Of a stretch of 35,528 nucleotides of DNA, positions 27,175 through 35,528 are shown piece after piece. The DNA is from Defluviitaleaceae bacterium. GTDB lineage: Bacteria > Bacillota > Clostridia > Lachnospirales > WQUN01. Under the pieces are notes generated by a model. That model was given only the letters and a program-made list of their open reading frames with translations. It did no database searches and was not told where the DNA came from. Position numbers and translations under genes: made by a program. How positions within the stretch are numbered: the stretch's first letter is position 1; each line of letters starts with the position of its first letter. Where the stretch lies: NCBI GenBank assembly GCA_009788085.1, contig WQSB01000008.1, forward strand, positions 1 to 35,528. The letters run 5' to 3'.

Positions 27175-28287
27175 ATGAGAAAGACCTTAGTTTCACTGTT
27201 TGCAATTCTGCTGTTTTCCGTCGCGCTGGCACTTACCGGTTGTGGCGGTAACGAGCCTGCGGCTCCGGCACCTGCGCCGGCCCCCGCACCTGCACCACCC
27301 CCGGCTCCAGCCCCCGCACCTGCACCTGCGCCGGTTGCCACACCAGAACCACCACCACCAGATATGACCCCACAAGAGCATCTGGCTTCCATCTGGCAGC
27401 CCACCGGCCCCATTACCATTTTGACCCACGTAGCACCCGGCGGCGGTATGGACGTAGCCACACGTTTGCTTATTGACATTGCAATGCGCAACTATACCGA
27501 TGCTACTTTAATCGTAGAAAACATGGCCGGCGGTGCAACCCGTCTCGCCTCCACAGAAGCCTTGAGCCGCCCCGCGGACGGATACACAATCTTCGGTGCA
27601 GCAATGTCTAACGTAAACAATGCTGTTGCCCACGGTTGGCCCTTAGAGCAGTACATTGACGGGTATTACTGGATTGCCAAAATCCAAAGAGACCCTGCTG
27701 CTATTATCATCACAAACGAAGCCCGCGACGCAGGTATGGACTTCCACGGTATTCTTGAGCAAGCCAGAGAATTGGACGGCGGACAAATTTGGGCCGTTCC
27801 AATGCTAGGCGGAAACAAACACTTTGAAGCTTTGCTTACATGGCAAGCCACCGGCGTAACCGGCACGGCTATTCCTTTCGAGTCCGGCCCCCTTGGTGCG
27901 GCAGCCGTACTTGGTGGCGAAGCTCATGTGCAAATGGGTAATCCATTTGACACAGCAGGCCGCGACTTGTGGGTAGCCGCAATTGCTTCCCCCGAGCGTA
28001 TGCCCGGCTTTGAAGATTCCCCCACTTTTGCAGAACTTGGCTTCCCTCAACTTAACGACATGCACATGTGGCGTGGTTATGCAGTAAGAAGAGGCACACC
28101 GCCAGAAATGATTCAATGGTTCCAACAACTTATCTATCTTGTTGCTCAAAACCCAGAATGGGTAGAATACAACGCAGGCAATGCTATTGCCCCAACAGCA
28201 GTATTCACCCAAGAGTTTAGAGAAGTCATTCAAGAGACCATGGATATAACTGAATACTGGTTAAGATATCTGGGCATGTTAGATTAA
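27175..28287 (+). CDS. tctC: Tripartite tricarboxylate transporter substrate-binding lipoprotein (TctC/BUG family)
   Basis: Lipobox LTGCGG; APAPAP linker; ITILTHVAPGGGMDVATRLL...VENMAGGATRLASTEALSRPADGYTIFG. Confidence 0.92.
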   Translation: MRKTLVSLFAILLFSVALALTGCGGNEPAAPAPAPAPAPAPPPAPAPAPAPAPVATPEPPPPDMTPQEHLASIWQPTGPITILTHVAPGGGMDVATRLLIDIAMRNYTDATLIVENMAGGATRLASTEALSRPADGYTIFGAAMSNVNNAVAHGWPLEQYIDGYYWIAKIQRDPAAIIITNEARDAGMDFHGILEQARELDGGQIWAVPMLGGNKHFEALLTWQATGVTGTAIPFESGPLGAAAVLGGEAHVQMGNPFDTAGRDLWVAAIASPERMPGFEDSPTFAELGFPQLNDMHMWRGYAVRRGTPPEMIQWFQQLIYLVAQNPEWVEYNAGNAIAPTAVFTQEFREVIQETMDITEYWLRYLGMLD

Positions 28288-28317
28288 ATTTTTTGTATCT
28301 CTCGAATATACGAAAAT

Positions 28318-28348
28318 AGCACGGGCGGCTCAAAAAGCCGCCTGTGCT
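28318..28348 (+). promoter_or_regulatory. Intercistronic hairpin between tctC and tctB, no U-tract
   Basis: AGCACGGGCGGCT-caaaa-AGCCGCCTGTGCT: 13-bp stem with one G-U pair. Confidence 0.8.
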
Positions 28349-28384
28349 GTATCGTAACGAAGGATGCCAAAGGAGGGCTTTGGT

Positions 28385-28975
28385 TTGACGGAGCTTTTTA
28401 CGACAATTGGAACATGGTTTGAAGAATTGGCTTTGCCGCTTCATTTTCTGTTGCTGGCTGTTTTTTTAGGCTTGATACTTGGGGTTATTCAGCTTGTCAA
28501 GAGACTACACCCCTATAGAGGCCAGCTGATGGTCTTGGCGGGGATTTTTTGGGTTTTCCTTGTATTTTATTTTATTACGTACACTTTTCCCGTGCCTAGG
28601 GGAATCTTGGTCGGCATGACCCCCGGAAGCACGATTCCGCGTCTGTGGTTTTACTCGTTGCTGCCTGTTATTGTACTTACCCTAATCCCCATCTTCCGAA
28701 ACAAAGAAGAAGTTGACCCAAAATGGGGAAATATGCGACTTATAGCCATTGTGTTTACCGTGCTGGTGATTAGTGTCGGCCTGTTTAATTTCATCGGTTA
28801 CTACATTAGCTCGGCGTTGTTTATTGTTACTGTTATGTGGATACTTGGCTCGCGCAACAAGGTTGAGCTTATCGCGGTACCCGCGGGCTGGATTGTGTTT
28901 TCATATTTGGTTTTTGCAAGGCTGTTAAGTGTTAGGCTGCCTGTCGGCAGTATTATAGAGAATATTATAGGTTAG
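28385..28975 (+). CDS. tctB: Tripartite tricarboxylate transporter TctB family protein
   Basis: Small four-TM-type protein between tctC and tctA; TTG 28385 after AGGAGG preferred over ATG 28364. Confidence 0.83.
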   Translation: MTELFTTIGTWFEELALPLHFLLLAVFLGLILGVIQLVKRLHPYRGQLMVLAGIFWVFLVFYFITYTFPVPRGILVGMTPGSTIPRLWFYSLLPVIVLTLIPIFRNKEEVDPKWGNMRLIAIVFTVLVISVGLFNFIGYYISSALFIVTVMWILGSRNKVELIAVPAGWIVFSYLVFARLLSVRLPVGSIIENIIG

Positions 28976-28989
28976 GGGGCTTACGACAA

Positions 28990-30552
28990 ATGGAGCTTCT
29001 TAGTAATTTAGCCGCTGGCATGGGTGTCATGTTTGCGCTTATGCCGCTGTTGATGGTTTTTGTGGGCGTTGTTGTGGGCATTATACTCGGCACCATCCCC
29101 GGAATCTCAACTTCCATGGCAGTTGCCCTTTTATTGCCTTTTACTTTCACAATGAATCCCATAAACGCCATGGCATTACTGCTTGGCTGCTACAAAGGCG
29201 GCAACTATAGCGGATGTATACCGGCGGTGACTATCAACACGCCGGGTACGCCGTCTTCCGTGCCCACCCTTTTTGACGGTTATCCCATGTCAAAATCCGG
29301 GCGGGGAGGCGAGGCACTTGGTATTTTGCTTTGGTCTTCCTTTGTGGGCGGTGTGTTCGGCTCGGTAATTTTGGTCTTGTTTGCGACGCCTATGGCACGG
29401 TGGGCCCTTAACTTCTGGTCTGCGGAATACTTCGCGCTGTGTGTGCTGGGTCTTGCGACTGTTGCTACACTGGGCGGAAAAAACTGGCCAAAGGCACTGG
29501 TTGCCGTACTTTTTGGTTTGCTAATCAACACCATGGGTACGGACCCAATGCTTGGCTTCCCGCGTTTCACCTTTGGCGTGGTTCGATTGTTTGACGGTAT
29601 CCACTTGATGCCGGTAATGATTGGATTGTTCGCGCTGGGTGAGCTTTTCCACAATATTGAAAACTATAAAGTAACTGACCAAAAATTTGAAAAGCATACC
29701 TATGTGTACCCCAACATGCTGTACTATTGGAAATTGAAATGGTCCATGCTTAGAGCCAGCGTTGTGGGCACTATAATCGGCATTTTGCCCGGTGCGGGAA
29801 GTGCCATCGCTTCTTTTCTAGCTTATGATTTTGAAAAACGTATCAGCAAAAATTCCAAGCAGTTTGGCAAGGGTGCGCCTGAGGGCGTTGCCGCCTCCGG
29901 CGCGTCCGACAGCGCGAATACCGGCGGCTCGCTGGTGCCGATGCTGGCACTTGGTATACCCGGCGCGCCTACTGTGGCGGTTCTTATGGCGGCACTTATG
30001 ATTCACGGCTTAAACCCCGGGCCGGAGCTTTTTGCCACCGCTCCCGACCTTGTGTACGGCATGTTTGCCACCATGTTCATATCCAGCTTTTTCGTGTTGG
30101 TTATAGGCTTCCTTGGTACAAAGCTTTTTGTGCGCACCACCAACATTAAAAAGCCCATACTTTATACGCTTATATTCCTGTTTACGATTATAGGCAGCTA
30201 TGCTATCAGAAGCTCTATGCTGGATGTGGGAATGACAATTGGCTTTGGCGTTATTGGCTGGCTGTTTAAGCGGTACAATTATCCGGTTGCACCGGTGGTG
30301 CTGGGTGTAGTGCTTGGGCGCATCATGGAAATGAACTTCCGCCAAGCTATGATGAGAGACGGCATAGAAAGCTTCTACACCCGTCCTCTTACGCTGATTT
30401 TCCTGTCTTTGGCCGTGTTGTCGGTTATTGTGCCCATTATTCAAGAGCGCAGGGCCGATAAAAAAGCAGCATTATCAGCCGCAGCGGCCACAGGCGCGAC
30501 AGTGGCAATCGAGACTGTAACTGTCGAGACTGATAAGGAAGACGAAGCATGA
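28990..30552 (+). CDS. tctA: Tripartite tricarboxylate transporter permease TctA
   Basis: GIILGTIPGISTSMAVALLLPFTFTMNPINAMALLLGCYKGGNYSGCIPAVTINTPGTPSS, GILPGAGSAIASFLAYDFEKRISK. Confidence 0.96.
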   Translation: MELLSNLAAGMGVMFALMPLLMVFVGVVVGIILGTIPGISTSMAVALLLPFTFTMNPINAMALLLGCYKGGNYSGCIPAVTINTPGTPSSVPTLFDGYPMSKSGRGGEALGILLWSSFVGGVFGSVILVLFATPMARWALNFWSAEYFALCVLGLATVATLGGKNWPKALVAVLFGLLINTMGTDPMLGFPRFTFGVVRLFDGIHLMPVMIGLFALGELFHNIENYKVTDQKFEKHTYVYPNMLYYWKLKWSMLRASVVGTIIGILPGAGSAIASFLAYDFEKRISKNSKQFGKGAPEGVAASGASDSANTGGSLVPMLALGIPGAPTVAVLMAALMIHGLNPGPELFATAPDLVYGMFATMFISSFFVLVIGFLGTKLFVRTTNIKKPILYTLIFLFTIIGSYAIRSSMLDVGMTIGFGVIGWLFKRYNYPVAPVVLGVVLGRIMEMNFRQAMMRDGIESFYTRPLTLIFLSLAVLSVIVPIIQERRADKKAALSAAAATGATVAIETVTVETDKEDEA

Positions 30553-32183
30553 GCATCCCTACTAATGTTCAATATGTTTTCTTGATTTTTGGCGGCTTGG
30601 GCCTGTTTTTATACGGCATGAAAATGATGATGGTTGGCTTGGAGGAGTTGGCCGGCAACCGTATGCGCACGATAATTGAGCGCGCCACATCCAACCGCTT
30701 TCTTGGAATAGGAGTCGGGGCCATTGTCACCGTCCTCATTCAAAGCTCTACGGCCACATCGGTTATGGCAGTCGGGTTTATTAATGCGGGGCTAATGACT
30801 CTTGCGCAGGCCATCAGCATTATTATAGGCGCGCATATTGGCACGACTCTTACCGCGCATCTGTTTGCTTTCCCGGGCATAACCGCTGTCGCGCCACTGT
30901 TTATTTTCTTCGGCCTTGTTATGTATTTGTTCCTGAAGAAAAAAGTGGTTAAGGATACCGGGTTTATAGTGCTGGGCGTGGGCATTCTGTTCTTTGGCCT
31001 TTCGGTAATGGGCGACCCCCTGCGAATGTTCGCCCAGACGCCGGGCTTCCAGTCGGTGCTTACCGCTTTTGCCAATCCGATTCTGGCGGTGCTGGCGGGT
31101 TTCCTTTTTACCGCTGTTATACAAAGCTCCACGGCGGCCACAGGCATTCTGATTGCCATTTTGCATGGTGATGTTTATTTGAGCTTTACCACCGCCGCGT
31201 TTTTAGTGCTGGGCATCAGTGCGGGCACTACCATTACAGCGGTGCTGGCCTCCTTTGCCGGTAAACGCGAAAGTAAGCGCGCAGCACTTGCAAATTTAAT
31301 TTTTATCACCATAGGCTGTGTTGTTTTTGGTGTGCTGATTCACGTTTTCCCAGGTGTTTTGGGGTGGTTTACAAATACATGGGACGATAACGCGGTGCAA
31401 CTGGCTTGGTTCTATACCTTCTTTAAGGTGGGGCTGACATTAATGTTTCTGCCCTTTGTCGGGCATTTGGCGGCACTCATGTACAAGATTATACCCAAGC
31501 GCACAAAATGGGTTGACGCAAAGCATCTGGTTTTCATTAAAAGCGACAGCGGCACAACACCCGCCGTGGCTATCGACCAAGCTTACAATGAGCTCAAACG
31601 CATGGGCACCATGACGTTAATCAACCTTGAGCTTGCCCTTGACGCATTCCACACAGGCGACGATGAAAGGGTTGCCGGTGTGCTTGAAGGGGAGTCGTCG
31701 ATTAATTTCCTTAACCGTCAGATTACCTCCATGCTGATGGAACTGCAAAATGTGGAATCGGCTGCCGACATGAAAAAACTAAGCACACTCCTGTACATTG
31801 CCTCCGACGTAGAAAGAATCGGAGACCACGCTCAGAATATCGCCACCTATGACATTCGCACAAAGAAAAAGAAAAAACTGCGGCTCTCCCCAGAGGCTAT
31901 GACGGAGCTTAGCACACTTGGCAGCGAAGTTGTAAAAATGGTGACATTAACAATAGAGGCCTTTGATGTCCGCACAGAGGAGCATATTCAGCGGATTAAT
32001 GAGTATAAGAACGAAATTAATGAGCTGTGCAAAGAGTACACCAAAAACCATGTCAAGCGTCTTAAAACTGAAAAAAGCGACCCGCGTGGCGGAATCGCCT
32101 TTGTTAATATGCTTTCAGACTTGGAACGCTGTGCCGGCCACGTTGAAAATATTGTCGAGTATTTCGAGGATAAAGCGGTTTAA
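30549..32183 (+). CDS. Na/Pi cotransporter family protein with PhoU-like C-terminal domain
   Basis: Inverted repeat IQSSTATSVMAVGFINAG / IQSSTAATGILIAIL; C-terminal helical domain YIASDVERIGDHAQNIATYDIRTKKK...DLERCAGHVENIVEYFEDKA. ATGA overlap with tctA. Confidence 0.92.
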   Translation: MSIPTNVQYVFLIFGGLGLFLYGMKMMMVGLEELAGNRMRTIIERATSNRFLGIGVGAIVTVLIQSSTATSVMAVGFINAGLMTLAQAISIIIGAHIGTTLTAHLFAFPGITAVAPLFIFFGLVMYLFLKKKVVKDTGFIVLGVGILFFGLSVMGDPLRMFAQTPGFQSVLTAFANPILAVLAGFLFTAVIQSSTAATGILIAILHGDVYLSFTTAAFLVLGISAGTTITAVLASFAGKRESKRAALANLIFITIGCVVFGVLIHVFPGVLGWFTNTWDDNAVQLAWFYTFFKVGLTLMFLPFVGHLAALMYKIIPKRTKWVDAKHLVFIKSDSGTTPAVAIDQAYNELKRMGTMTLINLELALDAFHTGDDERVAGVLEGESSINFLNRQITSMLMELQNVESAADMKKLSTLLYIASDVERIGDHAQNIATYDIRTKKKKKLRLSPEAMTELSTLGSEVVKMVTLTIEAFDVRTEEHIQRINEYKNEINELCKEYTKNHVKRLKTEKSDPRGGIAFVNMLSDLERCAGHVENIVEYFEDKAV

Positions 32184-32217
32184 GCACCAAAAAATTTTCT
32201 GGGTGCGGGAACACGCC

Positions 32218-32544
32218 CTAAGTAAAATAGCGCGTGAATACTTCATCTACGCGCTTTTTTATTTCCTCCATAAACCCGGCATAGTTTTGCATAAGCTCTT
32301 TGCCCTCTGGGGTAACGACTGAATTGCCGCCGGTCTTTCCCCCCTGCTGGCTTACGATAACGGGAAAGCCCAATTGCTGCTCCAAACGTGCTATTATGGT
32401 TCTACCCTTGCTGTAGGAGATTCCCATATTGCGGCAGGCCTCCCGCAGAGAGCCCGTTTCATGGGTAAGCTGTAGCAATAAATGCGGGCCCGGGCCATAA
32501 AACGGTTTTTCTTTGACCAAGCGGATTCGGATACTAGGTTTCAT
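32218..32544 (-). CDS. ModE-type (LysR-like wHTH only) molybdenum-associated regulator
   Basis: GPGPHLLLQLTHETGSLREACRNMGISYSKGRTIIARLEQQLGFPVIVSQQGGKTGGNSVVTPEGKEL; downstream of Moco genes; no molbindin domain. Confidence 0.85.
   Translation of the reverse strand: MKPSIRIRLVKEKPFYGPGPHLLLQLTHETGSLREACRNMGISYSKGRTIIARLEQQLGFPVIVSQQGGKTGGNSVVTPEGKELMQNYAGFMEEIKKRVDEVFTRYFT
32229..32260 (+). terminator. Plus-strand terminator embedded in the 3' end of the modE-like gene
   Basis: AGCGCGT-gaatacttcatct-ACGCGCTTTTTT. Confidence 0.55.
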
Positions 32545-32548
32545 ATGT

Positions 32549-33481
32549 TCATCCCCCACATTCATGCGCATCACCACGCAAAATCTCAAGGCCGTGTTTT
32601 AGAAACGGGAGTACATACTCCAAGCTTTCGCCCACGGCCTTTGGGCTGCCCGGTAAATTTATAATCAGCGTGCCGCCGCGAATAACCGACACCGCGCGGC
32701 TAAACATTGCCCGGTTGGTAATTTTTAGCGAATGGGAGCGTATTGCCTCTGCGATTCCGGGGGCCTGACGCTCCGCCACGGCAAGCGTTGCCTCGGGCGT
32801 TATATCGCGCCGCGAAAACCCTGTGCCCCCAGTGGTTAAAATCAAATCCGCCTGCTGTCTGTCCGCCAGATTAATAAGCTCGTTTTCGATTGTTTTTTGC
32901 TCGTCTGGCACTAATACTTGACCGACTACATTGTACCCGGCATCTTTTAGCATTTCTTCAATAATCGGGCCGCTTTTATCCTCCCGCTCACCTTTTGAGC
33001 ATTTATCACTAATCACTATTATGGCCGCACTTAGGCCTTTTTTAGTGCTTGCCAAAAGCTCCATCGTATCCCCTGCCGATATAATCCCGCTTTGTATAAC
33101 CCGGGCAAATACGCCCTCGCGAGGCATGATACAATCGCCCATTTTATGATAAATTTGACAGCGGGTGTGGCATTCCTTGCCGATTTGTGTGATTTCCAGA
33201 ACGCAATCGCCACATTTTAACCGCGAACCAATAGGCAAAGCGCGAAAGTCGATGCCTTCAACCACGAGGTTTTCGCCAAAAGCCCCATGATTCACCCCTG
33301 CCCCAAGCTCGTTGAATTTTTTTACCACGTCGTATGAAATTAAGCTGACTTGACGATGCCAATCGCCGCCATGGGCATCACCCTCCAAACCCCAACCAAC
33401 TTGAAGCCTCGCGCTGGTTACATCTTGCTTTTGTACGCCACGAACATCTGCGGCACAGACCGCTTTTACAATTCCTATCAC
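32549..33481 (-). CDS. Fused MOSC domain / MogA-MoaB-type molybdopterin protein
   Basis: N-terminal MOSC (LEGDAHGGDWHRQVSLIS, GAFGENLVVEGIDF, GKECHTRCQIY), C-terminal MogA-like (IIVISDKCSKGEREDKSGPIIEEML, LILTTGGTGFSRRDITPEATLAV, INLPGSPKAVGE). Confidence 0.93.
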   Translation of the reverse strand: MIGIVKAVCAADVRGVQKQDVTSARLQVGWGLEGDAHGGDWHRQVSLISYDVVKKFNELGAGVNHGAFGENLVVEGIDFRALPIGSRLKCGDCVLEITQIGKECHTRCQIYHKMGDCIMPREGVFARVIQSGIISAGDTMELLASTKKGLSAAIIVISDKCSKGEREDKSGPIIEEMLKDAGYNVVGQVLVPDEQKTIENELINLADRQQADLILTTGGTGFSRRDITPEATLAVAERQAPGIAEAIRSHSLKITNRAMFSRAVSVIRGGTLIINLPGSPKAVGESLEYVLPFLKHGLEILRGDAHECGG

Positions 33482-33486
33482 ACTTA

Positions 33487-34428
33487 TCAGCCCCCTATCC
33501 GTGACATATCCTTTATTCCCGATTGACTGCCCAGCATATGAAGCCCCGGTTTGCGCAGAAGCGCGGTTGCAAAAGCTTCCCCTACTTCGTGTTCATCCGC
33601 GCCACTTCGAATCAGTTCCCGCAAATCCAAGCCCTCGTCATGAAAAAGGCAGAGCTTTAGAAAACCATCACTTGTCAGTCGCACGCGGTTGCACTCTGGG
33701 CAGAAGCAGCTACTTACCGCGTCTATTAAACCGATGCTGCCCCGCATTTTACTGCTTTTATAATACTTGGCCGGGCCGGGCCCGCGCCGCTGCGTGTCCT
33801 GTGTCAAATCTGGATACGCTTCATTAATACGCCCCAGAATTTCCTCGCTTTTGACCCCCGTAAACTTCTCGCCCGCAGATGTGGGCATAAGCTCTATAAA
33901 CCGCACGTCTATTGGCATATTTTCCGCCAATCGCGCAAAAGAAAGTATTTCCGTATCATTTTGTCCGGCTATGGGGACGCAGTTGATTTTCACCCGCAGC
34001 CCCGCTTCGACGGCCTTATTAAGGGAACGCCATACGGCGGCAAATTCATCCTTGCGCGTAAGCTGTTTATATGTTTCGGCACTAAGGCTGTTTAGGCTGA
34101 TGTTTATGCCGTTTATTTTCATTTCGACGAGGTCTGGCACATAGGGCTCCAATAAAATTCCGTTTGTGGTTATGGTTACGCTTTCGATGCCCCCAAGGGC
34201 TTTAAGCTCCCTTAAAAAACCTATGCAGCCCTTGCGCACAAGGAGCTCGCCCCCCGTCACCTTAATATTGCAAATCCCGGCTTTTACCGCCGCTTTACAT
34301 ATCAATAAAATCTCTTCATAGCGGAGAATATTGCTATGGGCCAGCGACTCCAACCCTTCTTCGGGCATACAGTATTTACAGCGCAAATTGCAGCGGTCGG
34401 TGATAGATAAACGCATGTAGTCAATCAT
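33487..34428 (-). CDS. moaA: GTP 3',8-cyclase MoaA
   Basis: Radical-SAM [21 protein letters not shown]-terminal [22 protein letters not shown]. Start 34428 overlaps the moaC stop (ATGA). Confidence 0.94.
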   Translation of the reverse strand: MIDYMRLSITDRCNLRCKYCMPEEGLESLAHSNILRYEEILLICKAAVKAGICNIKVTGGELLVRKGCIGFLRELKALGGIESVTITTNGILLEPYVPDLVEMKINGINISLNSLSAETYKQLTRKDEFAAVWRSLNKAVEAGLRVKINCVPIAGQNDTEILSFARLAENMPIDVRFIELMPTSAGEKFTGVKSEEILGRINEAYPDLTQDTQRRGPGPAKYYKSSKMRGSIGLIDAVSSCFCPECNRVRLTSDGFLKLCLFHDEGLDLRELIRSGADEHEVGEAFATALLRKPGLHMLGSQSGIKDMSRIGG

Positions 34429-34886
34429 GAGCTCTTTCCGCCGGTTTTTTCCAATAGCCGGATGCCGTTTATTTCCATGTTTTTGTCCACGGCCTTGCAC
34501 ATGTCGTAAATCGTAAGAAGGGTTATGCTCACGCCTGTTAGTGCTTCCATTTCAACGCCTGTGACACCCGTAGTTTTTACGGTGCATGTGGCTGTTATTT
34601 CGTTTTCTTCGTCACTTAGGGCAAAATCAACGGATGCTTTTTCTACCAACAAACTGTGACACAGCGGAATAAGTGAAGGGCATTGCTTGACCGCCATAAT
34701 CCCCGCAATCCGGGCCACGCCCAGCACATCACCTTTTTTTATCAAACCCTGAAGTAATGCCTGATAACACTCGGCAGTCATTTTTATTCGCCCTTGAGCT
34801 ATAGCCTGACGCTCACTTGCCTGCTTCTGACTTACATCCACCATTATTGCATTGCCCTGCTCATCGAAATGCGTAAAATCCTTCAC
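34425..34886 (-). CDS. moaC: Cyclic pyranopterin monophosphate synthase MoaC
   Basis: [76 protein letters not shown]. Confidence 0.96.
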   Translation of the reverse strand: MKDFTHFDEQGNAIMVDVSQKQASERQAIAQGRIKMTAECYQALLQGLIKKGDVLGVARIAGIMAVKQCPSLIPLCHSLLVEKASVDFALSDEENEITATCTVKTTGVTGVEMEALTGVSITLLTIYDMCKAVDKNMEINGIRLLEKTGGKSS

Positions 34887-34962
34887 TTGGCCCTCCCGTA
34901 TACTTGTTCACCACAAGGCAGTATCCCGCCCGCCTCACGTTTTGAATTGTCGTTTGCTGTAT

Positions 34963-34991
34963 ATCTTAGACTTTGGGTCATGCATTGTCAA
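34963..34991 (-). promoter_or_regulatory. Putative sigma-A promoter for the moaC operon
   Basis: Minus-strand TTGACA, 17-bp spacer, TAAGAT; overlaps the upstream permease stop codon. Confidence 0.45.
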
Positions 34992-35528
34992 ACCAGCTTG
35001 CGTTTGTAAACCTGCACCGCTGCGGCGAAAGCAACAATGATTATACCCGCGCACCACGCCAAGGCTAACCACAAACTCCCACCCAAGGGCAAATCAAGCA
35101 TCAAAGCCCGGGTGCTGTCAATAATGGGGGTCATGGGCTGATGCTCCGCAAAAAATCTAAGCCAGCGGGGCAAAGTGTCCGTGGGTGCGAAGCCGGAACT
35201 TACAAAGGGCAGAATAAATAACGGAAACATTAAACCGCCGGAGCTTTCCGGGGTCTTTGACACAAGCCCGCATAATACAGCAATCCAAGAAATGGCTACT
35301 ATAAACAACAAAAGCACACCCGCAACCATAAGCCAATCCACAAAACCGCCCTGGGGCCTAAAGCCCACGATAAAGGCCGTGGCGATGATTATGACGGTTG
35401 TGACTGTATTTCTTACAACGGAGGCAGCCGAGTGGCCAACCAGTACAGCCGCCTTGGACACAGGCATAGAGCGAAAACGGTCTATAATGCCCTTGTGCAT
35501 GTCATTGTTGATATTGATTGCCGCATAT
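34988..35528 (-). CDS. ABC-2 type transporter permease (DrrB-like), partial, continues beyond window
   Basis: Frame is open to the edge (YAAININNDMHKGIIDRFRSMPVSKAAVLVGH...), membrane segments, PLFILPFVSSGFAPTDTLPRWLRFFAEHQPMTPIIDSTRAL. Confidence 0.9.
   Translation of the reverse strand, partial: YAAININNDMHKGIIDRFRSMPVSKAAVLVGHSAASVVRNTVTTVIIIATAFIVGFRPQGGFVDWLMVAGVLLLFIVAISWIAVLCGLVSKTPESSGGLMFPLFILPFVSSGFAPTDTLPRWLRFFAEHQPMTPIIDSTRALMLDLPLGGSLWLALAWCAGIIIVAFAAAVQVYKRKLV

Noticed and set aside
27193-27491. Minus-strand Gly/Ala/Arg-rich ORFs opposite the TctC linker
   Set aside because: Artefact of the GC-rich Ala-Pro repeat read in antisense.
25095-32200. AAGCACCAAAAAA shared after stop codons at 25095 and 32184
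   Set aside because: Short, A-rich match in 3' regions; likely chance.
34887-34962. Possible Moco riboswitch upstream of moaC
   Set aside because: Only about 75 nt of leader, no recognisable Moco-RNA consensus; just a small CTTGT/ACAAG hairpin.
1-35528. CRISPR array, tRNA, rRNA, intact transposase or integrase
   Set aside because: No regularly spaced repeats, tRNA/rRNA-like sequence or recombinase ORF recognised on reading; not an exhaustive computational scan.

Overview
Ordinary-looking anaerobic Firmicutes/Clostridia-like chromosomal DNA (taxonomy inferred only from gene style), about 30 protein genes. Blocks: (1) Nudix hydrolase and rhomboid protease on the minus strand. (2) A plus-strand DUF4129/DUF4350/MoxR/DUF58/RDD membrane operon, then a tandem GNAT protein. 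(3) A purine catabolism cluster: flavodoxin-like protein, ssnA, ygfK, guanine deaminase, three-subunit xanthine-dehydrogenase-type Mo hydroxylase, and a convergent LysR regulator. (4) A short island with a DUF1016/PDDEXK protein, an unstartable zinc-ribbon reading frame and two orphan antitoxin-like genes. (5) A 1343-aa secreted multidomain protein. (6) A small ORF plus structured, terminator-ended intergenic region. (7) A CYTH-like protein with a Ppx/GppA phosphatase. (8) A tctCBA operon translationally coupled to an atypical Na/Pi-cotransporter-like gene. (9) A minus-strand Moco operon (moaC, moaA, MOSC-MogA fusion, ModE-type HTH). (10) A truncated ABC-2 permease at the right edge. Strongest candidate for something undescribed: an 88-bp promoter-like segment, 72/88 identical without gaps, lies just after terminators upstream of both the secreted protein and the CYTH-Ppx operon. 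A third, decayed copy abuts the lysR start. The secreted protein's central domain itself looks CYTH/VTC-like, suggesting a co-regulated polyphosphate or triphosphate-related system split between cell surface and cytoplasm. No tRNA, rRNA, CRISPR or intact transposase was seen.
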